Shown: positions 1 to 5,395, counted from the stretch's first letter. The stretch: DNA of 7,357 bases from JBDREF01 sp043820045 (GCA_043820045.1 JBDREF010000262.1:1-7357); one strand, 5' to 3'. Notes: generated by a model not told the origin, from the letters alone. A program made the numbers and translations.

Positions 1-2
1 AG

Positions 3-467
3 GCCGGGGTGACATCTGAGCAGGTTCAGGCAGTGTGGATAAAACAGGCGCAAATGGGGCCGGCGCAATTAGGCGAATTCCCCAAACACGCCGAATCGCT
101 GCGCGACGATACGGCGGCTATCCTTCGCATGCTAAAGTTGCGGTTTCAAAACCTGCGAATAGCGTACCTGTCGAGCCGTATCTACGCCGGCTATGCGACA
201 ACCCAACTGAACCCGGAGCCCTACGCATACGAGTCGGCCTTTTCCGTGCGGTGGTTGATAGAGGCGCAGATAAACGGCGAGGCGGGCCTGAACTACGACC
301 CCTCGAAACGTGAGGTCAAATCGCCGCTGCTTTTGTGGGGCCCGTACCTTTGGGCCGACGGCACGCACCCGAGCACTTCAGGCCGCAGAAAAGTGGCCGG
401 GATGCTACTTCGATTCTTCAAAACCGACCCGAATGCAAAAGTTTGGTTTCTGAAAAAAAGCGACTGA
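3..467 (+). CDS. SGNH/GDSL-family hydrolase, C-terminal part (5' end outside window)
   Basis: The frame is open to the left edge, so this is the tail of a longer gene. The GTG at 9 is in frame but has no visible ribosome site and need not be a start. Counting from that GTG, the last block of the SGNH fold is visible as Asp-Gly-Thr-His at residues 117-120, with the catalytic Asp and His, followed by Pro-Ser-x-x-Gly. The Gly-Asp-Ser-Leu nucleophile block would lie upstream, outside the window. SGNH enzymes are esterases/deacetylases, often acting on acylated carbohydrates; the substrate cannot be inferred here. The end, with Leu-Leu-Arg-Phe-Phe-Lys followed by Trp-Phe, looks like a family I associate with Planctomycetota. 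From memory those relatives have about 20 more residues between the Leu-Trp-Ala-Asp-Gly stretch and the Asp-x-x-His motif, which are fused directly here. It is the only plus-strand gene in the window. Confidence 0.72.
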   Translation, partial: AGVTSEQVQAVWIKQAQMGPAQLGEFPKHAESLRDDTAAILRMLKLRFQNLRIAYLSSRIYAGYATTQLNPEPYAYESAFSVRWLIEAQINGEAGLNYDPSKREVKSPLLLWGPYLWADGTHPSTSGRRKVAGMLLRFFKTDPNAKVWFLKKSD

Positions 468-481
468 TCGCGGGTTGATAT

Positions 482-509
482 AGACGGAAGACGGAGGACA
501 GAAGGCCGA
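482..509. repeat. Short array of four 7-nt units
   Basis: Four consecutive heptamers follow the hydrolase stop: AGACGGA twice, then GGACAGA and AGGCCGA. The purine-rich units resemble part of the longer array at 1762-1840. The surrounding 468-656 stretch shows no convincing gene or terminator on either strand. Confidence 0.5.
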
Positions 510-656
510 AATTCAACCTTACTCCTCGGTCGTCCGCTGCGGCATCCATGATTCGCCTCGCTACGATTATTTACGCCGTTGGTGTTCTTTGCTCTTTCGC
601 CCTCGGTCAAATGAAACGCTCGTCATGGCGGGCCGGCGAAGGAGCAACGGAAAGTC

Positions 657-767
657 TCACTGCCCAATCTTACCGCCGTGCCGCCGGAGCCGGCAAGGAC
701 AGACTACGGATTTGCGTGCGGCGTCAAGCATGTGACGCATACGAACGATGTCTTCAGCTTTGGACAT
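657..767 (-). pseudogene. hepT-like (DUF86) gene remnant, 5' end only
   Basis: A start codon at 767 overlaps the end of the MNT nucleotidyltransferase gene by 14 nt, the usual mntA-hepT coupling. The first 21 codons, including Asp-Ile-Val-Arg-Met-Arg-His-Met-Leu-Asp-Ala-Ala-Arg, read like the N-terminal helix of HepT proteins. After about position 705 the frame turns into a Cys/Arg/Gly-rich run and stops at 657, giving 36 residues where HepT proteins are usually about 110-140. The conserved RNase motif Arg-x4-6-His and the rest of the helical bundle are missing, and I did not find them in the other two minus-strand frames down to about 580. HepT is a ribonuclease toxin of the HEPN superfamily that MntA inactivates by adenylylation. 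Here the toxin looks lost by deletion or replacement. The assignment rests on a short match to remembered family features. Confidence 0.55.
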
Positions 768-1053
768 ATTGGACCAGGGCCTCCCTGACTACCTTGTCCC
801 GGAAATATCGGCTCAGGAAATTTGGCGTGTGCAGGTCCACCTTCCTGCCTATCAACTGCGAAAGTTCGTCCTGCATGTCAAAAAAGGCAAATCCCGGCTC
901 CTGACCTTTCTGAAATTCCACGAGTATGTCCACATCGCTGTCAGGGCCAAAATCAGCCCGCAGAGCCGACCCGAAAATGGCAAGCCGGTGAATATGATGG
1001 CGCCGGCAAAAATCAGCGATTTCGTCTTTCGATATGGTCACGTTCTTGTTCAT
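754..1053 (-). CDS. MntA-like minimal nucleotidyltransferase (antitoxin type)
   Basis: A 99-residue protein of the minimal nucleotidyltransferase family (NTP_transf_2). Gly28-Ser29 followed by Asp40 and Asp42 forms the hallmark GSx10DxD, and Asp73 in Lys-Val-Asp-Leu is the likely third metal ligand, so the active site looks intact. In studied MntA/HepT pairs this enzyme transfers AMP groups to a Tyr near the HepT active site and silences it. The expected hepT follows directly with a 14-nt overlap but is cut after about 21 codons, so this is probably an orphan antitoxin. I chose the ATG at 1053; a GTG two codons upstream (1059) is equally in frame and neither has a strong Shine-Dalgarno. A 7-nt-period repeat region separates it from the lipoprotein gene upstream. 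No promoter of its own was recognised. Confidence 0.85.
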   Translation of the reverse strand: MNKNVTISKDEIADFCRRHHIHRLAIFGSALRADFGPDSDVDILVEFQKGQEPGFAFFDMQDELSQLIGRKVDLHTPNFLSRYFRDKVVREALVQYVQS

Positions 1054-1071
1054 GCTCACGACGAGTTACGG

Positions 1072-1158
1072 GATAATGATTAAGGACTGGTGATTGATGA
1101 TTATTCGTTTCACATTCATTCGCCGTTCAGGGATCAAATAATCAATTATCAATAATCA
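1072..1158. repeat. Inverted pair of AT-rich 7-nt-period arrays, spacer between lipoprotein and mntA
   Basis: The left arm, 1072-1106, reads on the plus strand as five heptamers: GATAATG, ATTAAGG, ACTGGTG, ATTGATG and ATTATTC. The right arm, 1137-1158, reads on the minus strand as TGATTAT, TGATAAT and TGATTAT. The arms are partly complementary (12 of 15 over 1091-1105 against 1137-1151), so a transcript could fold into a loose hairpin. There is no clear U-tract, so it is not an obvious terminator. The right arm contains the TGA stop of the lipoprotein gene. Confidence 0.65.
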
Positions 1159-1887
1159 TTTGTCACGGGCCTGGGCGCCCTCTTCAATATTCCGTCCTGT
1201 TCCCAACAACGGTTCTATTACTTTTTGCTCTTTGAAGGTTTTTCCGGTCAGGTGGTCTTTGAAGGTCACCTTCACGGTCATCGGCTCATCGAGGCTCTTG
1301 ACGGCTTCGGGTATGTCGAAAGTCAGCCTGTAATTGATGGTCACGATCGTTGCGAACCAGAGCTTTTTGAGTTCGTCCGGGCCGACGTGCCATGAGCCGA
1401 GCAGCGCCTTGCCGTCGGCGTTGTTGAGGTTCCAGAGCTGGACATCGACCTCGCCGGCGGCCTTTACCTTGTCGCCGTCGGCGTCGATAGGCTGAATGTA
1501 GACGATGAACTTTTCCTTCCTGCCGTCTTTATCCTTGTCGTAGAAGTTCGTGTATCTGCCGATATCTATACTCTTGACGGGCGAGAGGCTTTCGAGCCTT
1601 GCCTGGCCGGGCAGCGACGAGAGGACCTGCACGCGCCCTTTGAGTTCATTGTTCTCGGTGGCAGTCTGCTCGATTTGCCGCTGCAGTTGAGCTTTTTCCT
1701 GAGTCAACTGCTCAATCTGATCGGCCGGCGAAGGGCCTTCCACGGGCTTTTGACAGCCGGGGAGAAGCAGGATACAGGCAGAAGACAGGAGAGAGAATAT
1801 CGAACATCGAACAGCGAATTTCCAATTCAGAAGTTCTTCAACCATTGTTCGACTTTCGATATTGGGTGTTCGACATTGGATATTCAT
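1156..1887 (-). CDS. Putative lipoprotein with coiled coil and unassigned C-terminal domain
   Basis: A 243-residue protein I do not recognise. Residues 25-44 are a hydrophobic signal segment ending in Leu-Leu-Pro-Gly-Cys, a lipobox with Cys45 as the likely lipidated residue, so the mature part would be membrane-anchored outside the cytoplasm. Residues 56-86 are rich in Gln/Glu with heptad Leu/Ile and predict a coiled coil. Residues 103-226 form a probable beta-rich domain with two acidic loops, Asp-x-Asp-x-Asp-Gly at 117-122 and Asp-Ala-Asp-Gly-Asp at 135-139, which could bind calcium. The ATG at 1887 shares one base with the clpP1 stop (TAATG), and an AGGAG lies 11 nt upstream inside clpP1, suggesting translational coupling. 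The alternative ATG at 1845 gives a more normal 30-residue signal peptide but has no ribosome site. Residues 1-41 are encoded by 7-nt-period repeat DNA. It occupies the place where clpX often follows tig-clpP. Confidence 0.75.
   Translation of the reverse strand: MNIQCRTPNIESRTMVEELLNWKFAVRCSIFSLLSSACILLLPGCQKPVEGPSPADQIEQLTQEKAQLQRQIEQTATENNELKGRVQVLSSLPGQARLESLSPVKSIDIGRYTNFYDKDKDGRKEKFIVYIQPIDADGDKVKAAGEVDVQLWNLNNADGKALLGSWHVGPDELKKLWFATIVTINYRLTFDIPEAVKSLDEPMTVKVTFKDHLTGKTFKEQKVIEPLLGTGRNIEEGAQARDK
1762..1887. repeat. 18-unit 7-nt-period array encoding the lipoprotein start and signal peptide
   Basis: Read on the minus strand from 1887, the DNA divides into 18 heptamers in one unbroken register. 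The first part has units such as TCCAATG, TCGAACA (twice) and TCGAAAG; the later part has TCGATGT, TCGATAT, CCTGTCT and TCTGCCT. In plus-strand register 1764-1833, all ten heptamers have A at position 6 and eight have G at position 4. The ends are also inverted: 1795-1811 resembles the reverse complement of 1869-1885, with exact blocks of seven (GAATATC) and seven (TCGAACA). The array is fully inside the lipoprotein reading frame and touches the clpP1 stop codon. Confidence 0.75.
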
Positions 1888-2525
1888 TATTGCTCTTTCT
1901 CCTGCTCTTTTTCCCTTACGATTTCGGGAGCTTTTTGCAGTACCCTGTCGGCCAGGCCGTAATCGATTGCCTCCGTGGCGTCGAGCCAGAGATTGCGGTC
2001 GCAATCCTTTTCCACCTTCTCGGTGCTCTGGCCGGTATGCTTGCTGAGGATCTCGTAGAGCCGGGCGCGCAGGCGGAGTATTTCCTGGGCTTCGATGTCG
2101 AGGTCGGTTGCCGGCCCGATCAACTGGCCGGAGATGAGCGGCTGATGCAGCAGTAGCCGGTTGTTGGCCAGGAGGAATCGCTTTTCGGCCTTGCCGCCGG
2201 CCAGGAGCACCGCCGCCATGCTTGCGGCCTGTCCGACGCAATACGTAGCGACGTCGCATCGCAGGAACTGCATGGTGTCGTAGATTGCCAGTCCCGACGT
2301 GATGGAGCCGCCGGGCGAATTTATGTAAAGGTGAATATCGCTCTTCATATCTTCGTTGCTCAGAAAGAGCATCTGTGCGATGACGAGGTTTGCGGCGTCG
2401 TCATCGATGGGCCCGCTGAGAAAGATTATTCGGTCCTTCAGCAGTCTTGAGTAAATATCGTAGGCGCGTTCGCCTCGGCCGCTTTTTTCGATTACTATCG
2501 GTACCAGATTCTGATTGATGCTCAT
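1887..2525 (-). CDS. clpP: ATP-dependent Clp protease proteolytic subunit, ClpP1 (divergent paralogue)
   Basis: A 212-residue ClpP serine peptidase (S14), the chamber-forming subunit that degrades proteins unfolded by ClpX or ClpA/C ATPases in the cytoplasm. The catalytic triad is intact: Ser102 in Gln-Ala-Ala-Ser-Met-Ala, His127 in Leu-Leu-His-Gln-Pro, and Asp176 in Cys-Asp-Arg. The oxyanion motif Ser-Pro-Gly-Gly-Ser lies at 70-74. After His127 the loop is two residues longer than in the neighbouring paralogue and has Gly-Pro-Ala-Thr-Asp where that one has Gly-Gln-Ala-Ser-Asp. It is thus the less typical of the two. The C-terminus, from about residue 204, is a short Arg/Lys/Glu/Gln tail. The ATG is placed by an AGGGGA at 2534-2539. 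The gene follows clpP2 after a 241-nt repeat-filled spacer and overlaps the lipoprotein start by one base. Confidence 0.95.
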   Translation of the reverse strand: MSINQNLVPIVIEKSGRGERAYDIYSRLLKDRIIFLSGPIDDDAANLVIAQMLFLSNEDMKSDIHLYINSPGGSITSGLAIYDTMQFLRCDVATYCVGQAASMAAVLLAGGKAEKRFLLANNRLLLHQPLISGQLIGPATDLDIEAQEILRLRARLYEILSKHTGQSTEKVEKDCDRNLWLDATEAIDYGLADRVLQKAPEIVREKEQEKEQ

Positions 2526-2533
2526 GTCTTCTG

Positions 2534-2539
2534 TCCCCT
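2534..2539 (-). promoter_or_regulatory. Ribosome binding site of clpP1
   Basis: AGGGGA on the minus strand, 8 nt before the ATG at 2525, supports this start. Confidence 0.65.
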
Positions 2540-2546
2540 GAAAAAT

Positions 2547-2708
2547 TCCTAATACCTAAATCCTAAATCCTAAACAAGCACAAATGACCGAAATTCAAAT
2601 GTTGAAAACCGATTATCTAACGGCTGCTTCGTGCGAGTTGTTTTGAATTTTGGTCATTTGAAATTCGAGATTGTTTAGGATTTAGATATTAGAGTTTAGG
2701 ATTTATCT
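2547..2708. repeat. Inverted 7-nt-period arrays around a hairpin core, clpP2-clpP1 spacer
   Basis: The left arm, 2547-2574, is four heptamers on the plus strand: TCCTAAT, ACCTAAA and TCCTAAA twice. The right arm, 2674-2708, is five: TTTAGGA, TTTAGAT, ATTAGAG, TTTAGGA, TTTATCT, i.e. the same unit inverted. Inside them 2582-2600 and 2641-2659 are complementary at 17 of 19 positions (AAATGACC and AAATTCAAA blocks), with a 40-nt non-repetitive centre at 2601-2640. It fills most of the 241-nt gap between the two clpP genes. A transcript could form a long stem, but there is no GC-rich stem with a U-tract. No transposase or recognised protein lies in it. Confidence 0.72.
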
Positions 2709-2766
2709 CTTTTTCGTCATGCTTCCTTCGTACAGTTGTGACTTTATGCTTTTCTACCCAGGTCTT

Positions 2767-3483
2767 CTACTGTTTCTTCTCTTCGTCCTTCTTCTCTTCG
2801 TCCTCTTTCTCTTTGTTCTTTTCCTTGTTGTCTTCTTCGTGCAGCACTTCGTCGATAAGGCCGTACTGGTGGGCTTCTTCGGCGGTCATGTACCTGTCTC
2901 TCTCGGTCTCCGAGGCGATCTTTTCCACCGGCTGGCCGGTATGTTTTGCGAGAATTTCGTTTATCATGGCCTTGGCTTTGAGTATCTCTTCAGCCTGTAT
3001 CTTGATATCTGAGGCCTGACCGCTGACTCCGCCCCAGGGCTGGTGCAGCATGACCTTGGCGTGCGGAAGGGCGTGGCGTTTGCCCTTTGCGCCGGCTGCG
3101 AGTATTATGGCTGCCCCGGACTGGGCCCTGCCGATGCAATACGTTGCGATGGGCGAGGCGACGAAGCTCATCGTGTCGTAAATGGCCATTGTATCGTCCA
3201 CGCTGCCGCCGGGTGAGTTGATGTAGAGGCTGATCTCGCTTTTGCGTTTGAGATTATCGAGATACAGCATCTTCATAATAACTTCTGCGGCCCTCTGATA
3301 CGATATCTCTCCAATCAGAAAAACGATGCGGTTCTCCAGCAGCATATCGTCGAGGCTCATCTGGCGATATCGCTGGTACTGGCCGTATTGACTGTAAGCA
3401 TCCATATTCATGGGTTCGGTTGTGCATTCGGTCGCGAAGCCGAATCCCTTCGCAATTGCTCGTGCTTGATGCTCAATGGACAT
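2767..3483 (-). CDS. clpP: ATP-dependent Clp protease proteolytic subunit, ClpP2 (canonical type)
   Basis: A 238-residue ClpP (S14), longer than the usual ~195-205. The catalytic triad is intact: Ser122 in Gly-Arg-Ala-Gln-Ser-Gly, His147 in Met-Leu-His-Gln-Pro, and Asp196 in Glu-Arg-Asp-Arg-Tyr. Ser-Pro-Gly-Gly-Ser is at 90-94, and the Gly-Gln-Ala-Ser-Asp stretch after the His is the standard ClpP form. The N-terminus carries about 45 residues before the first core helix, including a Tyr/Gln-rich run at 30-41, which may be propeptide. Residues 217-238 are an almost purely Lys/Glu/Asp tail ending in two copies of Asp-Glu-Glu-Lys-Lys. The start is supported by GGGAG at 3490-3494; Met25 is a possible internal alternative. 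The gene lies 40 nt after tig and is surely in its operon. With ClpP1 it may build a hetero-oligomeric chamber, as in other bacteria with two ClpPs; that is inference. Confidence 0.96.
   Translation of the reverse strand: MSIEHQARAIAKGFGFATECTTEPMNMDAYSQYGQYQRYRQMSLDDMLLENRIVFLIGEISYQRAAEVIMKMLYLDNLKRKSEISLYINSPGGSVDDTMAIYDTMSFVASPIATYCIGRAQSGAAIILAAGAKGKRHALPHAKVMLHQPWGGVSGQASDIKIQAEEILKAKAMINEILAKHTGQPVEKIASETERDRYMTAEEAHQYGLIDEVLHEEDNKEKNKEKEDEEKKDEEKKQ
2774..2803 (-). repeat. Perfect 15-nt tandem duplication in the clpP2 tail
   Basis: TTCTTCTCTTCGTCC occurs twice head to tail (2774-2788 and 2789-2803, plus strand), encoding Asp-Glu-Glu-Lys-Lys twice just before the stop. It is in frame, so slippage would change tail length without breaking the protein. 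Confidence 0.85.
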
Positions 3484-3489
3484 TCATTA

Positions 3490-3494
3490 CTCCC
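3490..3494 (-). promoter_or_regulatory. Ribosome binding site of clpP2
   Basis: GGGAG on the minus strand ends 6 nt before the ATG at 3483 and supports that start over the internal Met25. It sits in the 40-nt gap after the tig stop. Confidence 0.7.
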
Positions 3495-3523
3495 TTTATT
3501 TCGACGTTGTTTGCAGTTTCGGA

Positions 3524-5002
3524 TTATTTTTCTTCGGATTCTTCGGTTTTCTTGGCCACTTTTTTCGTCGGTATCTTTGTGGTTCTCTTGACCTTCTTTT
3601 CTTTCTTTTCTTTCTTGTCCTTTTTCTCTGTTATCTTGGCCGTTTCGAGCAGCTTGGCGATGCACTTTTCCTGGCGGACTTCAAGGCCGAACTGGGCTAA
3701 TGAGCCGTCGCGTGCCATTTGCTCTCGCATCTTCTCCGGGCGCTGCTGCCGCTGCATGGCCAACTGGGCGATGTGCCCGTTGATTTCTTCCTCGCTGACC
3801 TCGATCTTGAGTTCGTCGGCGACCTTGTCCATTATGAAGAAGGTCTTGAGCTGCTGCTTGGCCCGTTGCTCGCTGGAGGCCTGGAGCTGCTCGAGCTGTT
3901 CTTCGAGCTGCTCGCGCGACAAGCCCCGCATTATCAGGTTGCTGTATTGCCTCTGCAATACCGTGGTCGCCTGCTGAGCTACGACGTCCAGGGGCAGGTC
4001 GAAGTCGGTGTTGTCGAGCAGGTATTGATAAATCTGCTCTGTCATCTCTGTCCGGCCCTGCGATTCGAGGCGGTTCTGGAGCGTATCGTGGATTCTTTCC
4101 CTCAGCTCGTCTTCGTCTTCGACGCCGTAGCGTTTGAGCAGGTTCTCGTCCAGCTCGGCGGGTTTGAGCCACTTGATATCCTTGATGTCGATATCGAGGT
4201 CCACTTTCTTGCCGCGAAATTCTTCTCTGAAGAACGTTTTCGGGACATCGACGCTGGTTTGCTTCTTCTCGCCGGCCTTGGCGCCGAGAAGAAGCTTATC
4301 GAGCTTCTCGACGGGGATGGAGCCGACGAATCCGTTGGCTCTGACGTGTATCTCGGTGTTGTCCAGCTTCTGGTCTTCTTCAATCCCCTCGGCCTTTAGA
4401 ACGACGTCGGCGATTATCTGGTCCTCGGGTTCGACGGCGGCTCCTTCCTGCCGGGGCGTCCAGACGCCGGACCATCGGAGCATCTGCTCGATCTCCCTGT
4501 CCACCTGGTCGTCGGTAACTTCGAGCGTTGTCCTGGTCACCGGGATGCCTTCGAGCGAGGGAAGACTGAATTCGGGACGCACTTCGACCTCGAAATCGAA
4601 CGTCAGCGGTCCAGCCTCAGGCAGCTTGATCTCTTCGAAGTTGACGTCGGGCTCGCCTAAGGTTTGCAGCTCATTGTCCTTGACGGCGGAATCGCTCGCG
4701 TCGGCCAGAAGTTGCAGCTTGACCTGCTCTGTGGCCTCTTTGCTGAACCTCTTTTCTATGAGCCGGCGAGGCGCACGGCCCTTTCTAAATCCGGGCACGG
4801 CGGCTTCCTTGCGCAGAGTCTCATATCGCTTGTCCGTGGCATTCTTGATCGCCTCCTCGGGTATCTCTATGATGACTTTCTTCCTGCAGGGCCCCGCGTC
4901 TTCGATCGTCACCGTATTCGGCGGCCCTGTGGGCTCTTCTTGCTTTGCTTCCGGGCTCTGTTCTTCGGCCGTGGCTTCCGTGGGTTGTTCTTCTTCAGGC
5001 AT
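3524..5002 (-). CDS. tig: Trigger factor (ribosome-associated chaperone, peptidyl-prolyl isomerase)
   Basis: A 492-residue trigger factor, longer than the ~430 of E. coli. Residues 1-30 are an acidic, Pro-rich extension. The ribosome-binding domain follows, with the signature Gly-Phe-Arg-Lys-Gly at 71-75 preceding Arg-Ala-Pro. The FKBP-like isomerase domain spans about 190-275, and the segment Gly-Ala-Lys-Ala-Gly-Glu at 240-245 matches the family's conserved turn. The chaperone domain fills about 280-455, with Arg-Tyr-Gly-Val-Glu-Asp at 291-296. The end, 457-492, is a Lys-rich charged tail. The ATG at 5002 is supported by GGGAG at 5010-5014. The frame stays open to 5167, but the extra residues do not look like a domain. 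Trigger factor binds near the ribosomal exit tunnel and shields nascent chains. It heads a tig-clpP2-clpP1 operon, a widely conserved order that normally continues into clpX. Confidence 0.96.
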   Translation of the reverse strand: MPEEEQPTEATAEEQSPEAKQEEPTGPPNTVTIEDAGPCRKKVIIEIPEEAIKNATDKRYETLRKEAAVPGFRKGRAPRRLIEKRFSKEATEQVKLQLLADASDSAVKDNELQTLGEPDVNFEEIKLPEAGPLTFDFEVEVRPEFSLPSLEGIPVTRTTLEVTDDQVDREIEQMLRWSGVWTPRQEGAAVEPEDQIIADVVLKAEGIEEDQKLDNTEIHVRANGFVGSIPVEKLDKLLLGAKAGEKKQTSVDVPKTFFREEFRGKKVDLDIDIKDIKWLKPAELDENLLKRYGVEDEDELRERIHDTLQNRLESQGRTEMTEQIYQYLLDNTDFDLPLDVVAQQATTVLQRQYSNLIMRGLSREQLEEQLEQLQASSEQRAKQQLKTFFIMDKVADELKIEVSEEEINGHIAQLAMQRQQRPEKMREQMARDGSLAQFGLEVRQEKCIAKLLETAKITEKKDKKEKKEKKVKRTTKIPTKKVAKKTEESEEK

Positions 5003-5009
5003 TTTCGTG

Positions 5010-5014
5010 CTCCC
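5010..5014 (-). promoter_or_regulatory. Ribosome binding site deciding the tig start
   Basis: GGGAG on the minus strand, 7 nt before the ATG at 5002. This favours it over the in-frame upstream codons up to 5167. Confidence 0.7.
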
Positions 5015-5033
5015 AAGCGTTCTGAGTAAACTC

Positions 5034-5063
5034 CATATAATAAACAAAAAAGGCATCAGGCAA
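5034..5063 (-). promoter_or_regulatory. Possible weak promoter before tig
   Basis: On the minus strand TTGCCT (5058-5063) and TATATG (5034-5039) are separated by 18 nt, about 30 nt before the tig start codon. The match is modest. The rest of the 305-nt gap 5003-5307 shows no gene, clear hairpin or repeat that I can support, so tig may instead be read from the tRNA promoter. Confidence 0.25.
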
Positions 5064-5307
5064 ACGTCGCCCTTAGCCCGGCTTTCGTGGTTATCGACCC
5101 GGCGCCGATTCTCCCGGACCATCGTCCAAGCGGCACCGGACCCAAACGTATCGGAGACCAACGCCAAACTACATTTAGCCGGTAACTCACCGATACTATT
5201 TAGTCGCTGGTATTCGGTCGCCGGGATTCAACAGAAGGCGCTTTGTTCAAATGAGTTAAGTGCGGCAGCCCCAACGACCAAACACTATCAACTAACAGCT
5301 ACAGCAC

Positions 5308-5379
5308 AGCGGGCGATGAGATTTGAACTCACGACATTCACGTTGGCAACGTGACGCTCTACCACTGAGCTACGCCCGC
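5308..5379 (-). tRNA. tRNA-Gly (anticodon GCC)
   Basis: Read on the minus strand this folds into a complete 72-nt cloverleaf. The acceptor stem GCGGGCG pairs with CGCCCGC. The D arm GCTC/GAGC has loop AGTGGTA. The anticodon stem TCACG/CGTGA holds loop TTGCCAA with anticodon GCC. The T arm GTGAG/CTCAT holds TTCAAAT. The discriminator is U, as expected for bacterial tRNA-Gly. CCA is not encoded and must be added after transcription. It reads GGC and GGU glycine codons. It has its own promoter directly upstream and points towards tig, 305 nt away. No terminator is evident between them, so some read-through into tig is possible. Confidence 0.97.
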
Positions 5380-5395
5380 AGGTATTACGGCGTAA

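Noticed and set aside
655..790. Another plus-strand frame with protein-like composition opposite the hepT remnant
   Set aside because: It lacks a start codon after its last stop, and its protein-like look is explained by being the complement of the hepT 5' end.
548..904. Plus-strand frame beginning with a signal-peptide-like run at 548
   Set aside because: No ribosome site, composition turns Arg/Ser-rich, and it runs antisense through hepT and mntA, which match known families.
1072..1158. Rho-independent terminator after the lipoprotein gene
   Set aside because: The stem is AT-rich and imperfect with no T-run following, so repeat structure explains it better.
1156..2259. A 367-codon minus-strand frame extending the lipoprotein upstream across clpP1
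   Set aside because: The upstream part is the out-of-frame shadow of clpP1 (Arg/Gly/Pro-rich, no domain). The real start is at or inside the clpP1 stop.
482..2708. CRISPR array
   Set aside because: The repeats are contiguous heptamers without unique spacers of constant length and without cas genes.
5003..5167. Extending tig 55 codons upstream
   Set aside because: Open by chance; the GGGAG-ATG at 5002 fits, and the added residues do not resemble trigger factor.
4134..5354. Long plus-strand open frame (406 codons) opposite tig
   Set aside because: Ser-rich antisense shadow of tig that also runs into the tRNA; no start site or domain.
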